From assembly GCA_036794825.1 (NCBI GenBank), contig DAIRGA010000035.1, positions 1-48,927 on the forward strand: 48,927 nt of DNA, read 5' to 3'. Shown here piece by piece: positions 44,856 to 48,927 of the stretch. Source of the DNA: RZYY01 sp036794825. Lineage in GTDB: Bacteria; Bacteroidota; Bacteroidia; Bacteroidales; 4484-276. Under the pieces are notes generated by a model that was not told the origin of the DNA, made no database searches, and saw only the letters and a list, made by a program, of their open reading frames with translations. Position 1 is the first letter of the stretch. The number at the start of each line of letters is the position of its first letter. The translations under genes and the position numbers were made by a program.

Positions 44856-47800
44856 ATGAAGAAGTATTATCCATTACTAACGGCACTGGTTCTGTTTTTT
44901 GCAACAATTACTACTGCCCAGGAACTCCCGATCACTCAAACCAATACCGAGAGGGTTTTTATTGATGGGCTTCCGGTATTAACAGACGAAGATCTTCAGG
45001 ACTTTAAAGATCTGCCTGTTGTGACTCTGAACGCAAAAACAAGCAAGAGAGAGCTTCCTGTTAAAGTTGACAACTCACTTCTACCTTACATGCGCCCGAT
45101 TTTCAATCAGACCAGCCTCGAATGCGGCCAGGCAGCCGGTGTTGCCTACCTTTACACCTACGAAATTGACCGGTTAAGAAACCTGCCCGCCAATGTAGTT
45201 GAAAATCAATATCCCACACACTTTGTTTTCAATTGGAGTAATGGCGGAAGCGGCGGGGCGGCTGCATTTTTCGATAGCTGGAATATTGTTAAAGAAGTGG
45301 GGACTCCCAATGTTTTTCAATATGGAGGCAACTTGAATTCCGGGGGAACTGCCCGCTGGATGAACGGATACGAACTTTACTACCAGGCCATGAAAAACAG
45401 GCTCTGGGATTTTTATAAAATTCCATTGAACAATGCCAGTGATCTGGATGTGCTGAAACATTGGATTGACAATCATGGAAAAGGGGAAGAAACCGGCGGA
45501 CTGGCAGTCTTTTACGCCAGCTACACCGGAGTAAACCAGACCTTGCCTCCCGGAACCCCTGAAGCCGGAAAATATGTTCTGACCATGCTTGGAACCTATG
45601 CCAATCACGCTTTGACGGTAGTGGGTTATCACGATTCAATCCGCTACGACATCAACAATGACGGGCAATACACCAACCACCTCGACATCAACAATGACGG
45701 CACGGTGGATATCCTAGACTGGGAAATTGGCGGAGTAAAGATTGCCAATAGTTATTCGGCAACCTCCTGGGGAAACCAGGGCTATGCCTACCTGATGTAC
45801 AGCGCTTTGTGCCGGTCGCTTCCTCAGGGCGGTGTCTGGAACCGGTCGGTGCATGTGGTGAATGCCAAAGAAAACACCAGTCCCAGAATTACCTACAAAG
45901 CCACCGTAACCCACAACTCACGCGAAGCCATCAAGATTATGGCAGGAGTTGCAAAAGGGTTTGATGCTGCTCAGCCAGAATTCATCATCGAGTACCCGAT
46001 TTTAAACTACCAGGGTGGGGACAAATATATGCAGGGCGGAAGTTCAGAAGCAGACAAAACGCTTGAATTCGGGCTGGATGTAACGCGATTGTTGGGATAT
46101 CTTGAAAGCGGTGAAAATGCCACTTTCTTTTTCATGATGAACGAAAAAGATCCCTATAACAGCTCGACCGGTGTGATCAACAGCTTTTCCTTAATGGATT
46201 ATACCAGCGGACTTATCGAGATTGCCTGCCCTCAAACCAATGTTCCGATTACCGAAAACGGGCTTACCCTCCTGAAAATAAACGCTTCAGTGACCTTCGA
46301 AGCTCCGGAAGTGCTTATCCAGTCGCTTGAACCAGCCACCATAAACGAGCCTTATCAGTTTCAGATGATCGGATCGGGCGGAACGGAACCCTATCAGTGG
46401 AAAATCAAGCAGCCCTATACAATTCAAACCGGGACACAGACATTCCCCAATATTTCAGCCCAGTCACTGAGTCCTAACAACAGCACGTCCGGATTTGCCG
46501 TCAAAACCATTGATTTTGATTTCCCCTATTTCAATAAGGTTTACAACAAAATCTACATCCATACCGATGGATACCTGATGTTTACCGATGAACCCTATCC
46601 CTGGACTTTCCTCGTTGATGAGCTTCCACTGTTTAAAAATCTCAGGAACATTGCCCCATACATGTCGAAAACCCTTGGTACCAATCAGGGCGGCGGGATG
46701 TGGTTCGAAGGCAACCAGAATAAAGCCACTTTCCGATGGAAAGCCACCGAATATTCCACTGGAAATATCCTCAATTTTGCCGTTTCGATATTTCCATCCG
46801 GACGAATCGAATTTTTCTACGGCCAGGTAACCGCTGCAGCCTACAACAAATGGTATGGCGGTATTTCCAATGGCGACGACATGAATTATTATCTCCTTGA
46901 CTTTTCCAACACCTACAACATCCAGCCCGATACTTGGGTTGTGATGGAACCTGATTATGTATTTTCGGAGATGAAAATTACCGAAGACGGGCTGTTTTTT
47001 GGAACCCCTACCCGCCCCTACGAAGCGGTGGATATAGGATTTTATCTCAAGGATGCAAATGGCCTGCAGGGTTTGAAGATGCTGCCTTTCTTCACCGATG
47101 GAATCAACAAAATTATAATCAAAAACACGGAAATCACCTCTGGTGATGATCAAATAATCGAATATGGTGAGACCGCTTACATTTCGGTTGAACTACAGAA
47201 TATCAGCGATGAAGTGGTGAATGCCTCCATGATGACGATTTCGGGACAAAACCAATACATAACACTGACGGACAATACGGAAGCCCTGACCACTTTCCAG
47301 CCTGGTGAGATAAAATCGTATCAAAACGCATTTTCGTTTGATGTTTCACCACAGGTTCCCAACAATCACAACATTATTTTTCAAACTCAAATTACTGCTC
47401 CCGACGACTCATTCAACAGCCATATTTACCTGAAGGCCTATGCACCGGCATTGTCGGTGGGAACCATTTCGGTGAACGATGGTAACAATGGTTATCCAGA
47501 GCCTGGCGAAACTTTGCAGGTTACGGTAAATATCGTCAATTCGGGCGGCGGAAAGGCTTACGATGTGGTCAGCAGCATTTCGGCCAATGATCCATTTGTC
47601 ACCATTACGCAGGGTAGCTGGTCAACTGATGTACTTGCGGGTAATAGCAGTACTGCGGCGCAGTTCGAAATATCACTTGCGCCAAATACCCCTATCGGGC
47701 ACTTTGCGGCAATTAATGTGAATGTATCTGCCAGCCAGGGGTTCTCGGCTACCGGCGCTTTTATGATATCGGTCGGATTTGTGGTTGAAGATTTTGAAAC

Positions 47801-48927
47801 AGGCGATTTCAGCAGTTTTGACTGGGAGTTTTCGGGAAATACACCCTGGTACATTATCAATCAGGGAGCTCATGAAGGTCAGTATTGCATGAGATCGGGA
47901 CAGATCAACGATAACCAGAGTACTACCGTTCATGTTACCATGAACGTTCTGGCCGACGGAAATATCAGTTTTTATTACAAGGTGTCGAGCGAAGGCAATT
48001 ACGATTTTCTCAATTTCGCTATTGATGGCGCCAACATGGGTTCCTGGTCAGGTTCTGTTGGTTGGGCTCAGGCAACTTTCCCGGTGCAGGCCGGCGAAAG
48101 GACTTTTTCGTGGACTTATGAAAAAGATTACTCGGTCTCCACCGGAAGCGACTGTGGATGGATTGATTACATCGTTTTTCCACCAAGTGCTCCCGAAGGG
48201 CTAATCGTTTTTGCCGGTCCGGATATGACCATTTGCGAGAACCAGTCACCGGCAATGCAGGCCGTAGTTGCCAACGCAGCCTCGATTGAATGGGTTACCT
48301 CAGGAGATGGATCATTCAGCAATCCAACTATTGTGAATCCTACATATACTCCGGGTCAGAACGATATTCTGAGCGGAGCAGTTCAACTCACAATGACTGC
48401 TTACGATAATCTGGGAAATTCTCTTAGCGACGATGTGATGCTTACCATTTCCCGCCTGCCTGTGGTTTATGCCGGCGAAAATTCTACCATCTGCGTTTCT
48501 CCGTCCCTGCAACTCAACGGAACCCTCCAATTTACTACTGTCTGCCATTGGACAACATCCGGTGATGGAACTTTTTCCTCTGCCAATCAACCTGTTACCA
48601 TCTATTATCCGGGCGCCAATGACTTTGCCAGCGGGTCTGTCGTTCTCACCCTGTCGGGTATTCCGGCTGCGCCATGCACAGGAAATGTTTCGCACAGCAT
48701 GTCCATCAACTTTCTACCACTGCCGCAGGTTTCTTTTTCTGAATTACCAGATTTTTGTCATAACTCACCAGCCTATCAGCTTACTGAGGGCAGCCCGGCA
48801 GGCGGAGTCTATTCCGGCGCCGGTGTATCCAACGGATGGTTTTATCCCGAAGTCGCCGGCATTGGAACTCATGAGCTTACCTATTCCTATACCGATGGAA
48901 ATGGCTGCGAAAATTTCACCACCCAGG
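44856..48927 (+). CDS. Large secreted papain-like (C1 family) peptidase with Ig-like modules (3' partial)
   Basis: At least 1,357 aa; the frame is open to the right edge. The signal peptide is residues 1-22 (ending TTAQ). The peptidase domain, ~70-325, shows the papain-type order Q85 (oxyanion), C90 in LECGQAAG, H251 in NHALTVVGYHD, and N298 in IANSYSATSWGNQGYAYL. Two Ca-loop-like motifs, DINNDGQYTNHLD and DINNDGTVDILD, lie between His and Asn. After it come a putative Ig domain (~490, IQSLEPATINEPYQFQMIGS), two CARDB-like NSGG/EYGE modules, a jelly-roll-like module starting VVEDFETGDFSSFDW, and TICENQSP/SGDGSFS units. At the edge an SGAGVSNGWFYPE cassette also found in the giant protein appears. 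A T9SS domain is expected beyond the edge. It is likely a surface or secreted protease. Confidence 0.88.
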   Translation, partial: MKKYYPLLTALVLFFATITTAQELPITQTNTERVFIDGLPVLTDEDLQDFKDLPVVTLNAKTSKRELPVKVDNSLLPYMRPIFNQTSLECGQAAGVAYLYTYEIDRLRNLPANVVENQYPTHFVFNWSNGGSGGAAAFFDSWNIVKEVGTPNVFQYGGNLNSGGTARWMNGYELYYQAMKNRLWDFYKIPLNNASDLDVLKHWIDNHGKGEETGGLAVFYASYTGVNQTLPPGTPEAGKYVLTMLGTYANHALTVVGYHDSIRYDINNDGQYTNHLDINNDGTVDILDWEIGGVKIANSYSATSWGNQGYAYLMYSALCRSLPQGGVWNRSVHVVNAKENTSPRITYKATVTHNSREAIKIMAGVAKGFDAAQPEFIIEYPILNYQGGDKYMQGGSSEADKTLEFGLDVTRLLGYLESGENATFFFMMNEKDPYNSSTGVINSFSLMDYTSGLIEIACPQTNVPITENGLTLLKINASVTFEAPEVLIQSLEPATINEPYQFQMIGSGGTEPYQWKIKQPYTIQTGTQTFPNISAQSLSPNNSTSGFAVKTIDFDFPYFNKVYNKIYIHTDGYLMFTDEPYPWTFLVDELPLFKNLRNIAPYMSKTLGTNQGGGMWFEGNQNKATFRWKATEYSTGNILNFAVSIFPSGRIEFFYGQVTAAAYNKWYGGISNGDDMNYYLLDFSNTYNIQPDTWVVMEPDYVFSEMKITEDGLFFGTPTRPYEAVDIGFYLKDANGLQGLKMLPFFTDGINKIIIKNTEITSGDDQIIEYGETAYISVELQNISDEVVNASMMTISGQNQYITLTDNTEALTTFQPGEIKSYQNAFSFDVSPQVPNNHNIIFQTQITAPDDSFNSHIYLKAYAPALSVGTISVNDGNNGYPEPGETLQVTVNIVNSGGGKAYDVVSSISANDPFVTITQGSWSTDVLAGNSSTAAQFEISLAPNTPIGHFAAINVNVSASQGFSATGAFMISVGFVVEDFETGDFSSFDWEFSGNTPWYIINQGAHEGQYCMRSGQINDNQSTTVHVTMNVLADGNISFYYKVSSEGNYDFLNFAIDGANMGSWSGSVGWAQATFPVQAGERTFSWTYEKDYSVSTGSDCGWIDYIVFPPSAPEGLIVFAGPDMTICENQSPAMQAVVANAASIEWVTSGDGSFSNPTIVNPTYTPGQNDILSGAVQLTMTAYDNLGNSLSDDVMLTISRLPVVYAGENSTICVSPSLQLNGTLQFTTVCHWTTSGDGTFSSANQPVTIYYPGANDFASGSVVLTLSGIPAAPCTGNVSHSMSINFLPLPQVSFSELPDFCHNSPAYQLTEGSPAGGVYSGAGVSNGWFYPEVAGIGTHELTYSYTDGNGCENFTTQ

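Overview
The window comes from a member of the Bacteroidota, most likely a Bacteroidales-like environmental lineage. The evidence is several very large secreted proteins ending in type IX secretion (T9SS) sorting domains, PKD, HYR and other Ig-like modules, an ECF sigma factor operon, and several TAnnTTTG-type -7 elements upstream of genes. No rRNA, tRNA or CRISPR array was found.

Bases 1-23,100 read as ordinary chromosome. They hold the tail of a T9SS cargo protein, a 4,904-residue secreted repeat protein, a YebC-family regulator, a six-helix potassium-channel-like protein, and a three-gene RND efflux operon (adaptor, pump, outer-membrane factor). Clear stem-loop terminators follow four of these transcription units.

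Bases 23,683-38,249 form an eroded and rebuilt defence island. In order it contains: an internal-deletion scar of a SNF2/DUF3883 helicase; an AbiEi/AbiEii toxin-antitoxin pair behind a perfect 16-bp inverted repeat; the N-terminal stump of a DUF1156 DNA methyltransferase; a PLD-nuclease/helicase fusion; a YhcG (DUF1016) PD-(D/E)XK nuclease; an Eco57I-type DNA methyltransferase; an AlbA_2/HATPase protein; a leftover 3' end of a second Eco57I-type methyltransferase; and a small PD-(D/E)XK protein. The intact PLD-helicase, YhcG and methyltransferase genes are nearly contiguous and look like one restriction-like operon, while the helicase and DUF1156 remnants look like an older system that was displaced.

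The most striking feature is inside the Eco57I-type methyltransferase (31,075-35,646). An entire REP-associated tyrosine transposase (RAYT, HUH/Y1 type) sits in frame between the upstream TGSFYTP segment and the SAM-binding DPACGSG motif. It is flanked by arrays of REP-like hairpins (5 on the left, 3 on the right), each 9-bp arms around a TCCC loop. The hairpin periods are 33 and 30 bp, so the 888-bp insert keeps the host frame open and is translated through. The neighbouring yhcG-like gene also carries two in-frame palindromes of a different family. This looks like a coding-compatible, REP-flanked mobile domain in a defence gene.

Bases 38,567-48,927 return to surface biology. A minus-strand operon encodes an ECF sigma factor, a protein with an inner-membrane-type helix plus an outer-membrane-type barrel, and a nine-PKD T9SS surface protein. 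Divergent from it is a large secreted papain-like peptidase that runs off the right edge.
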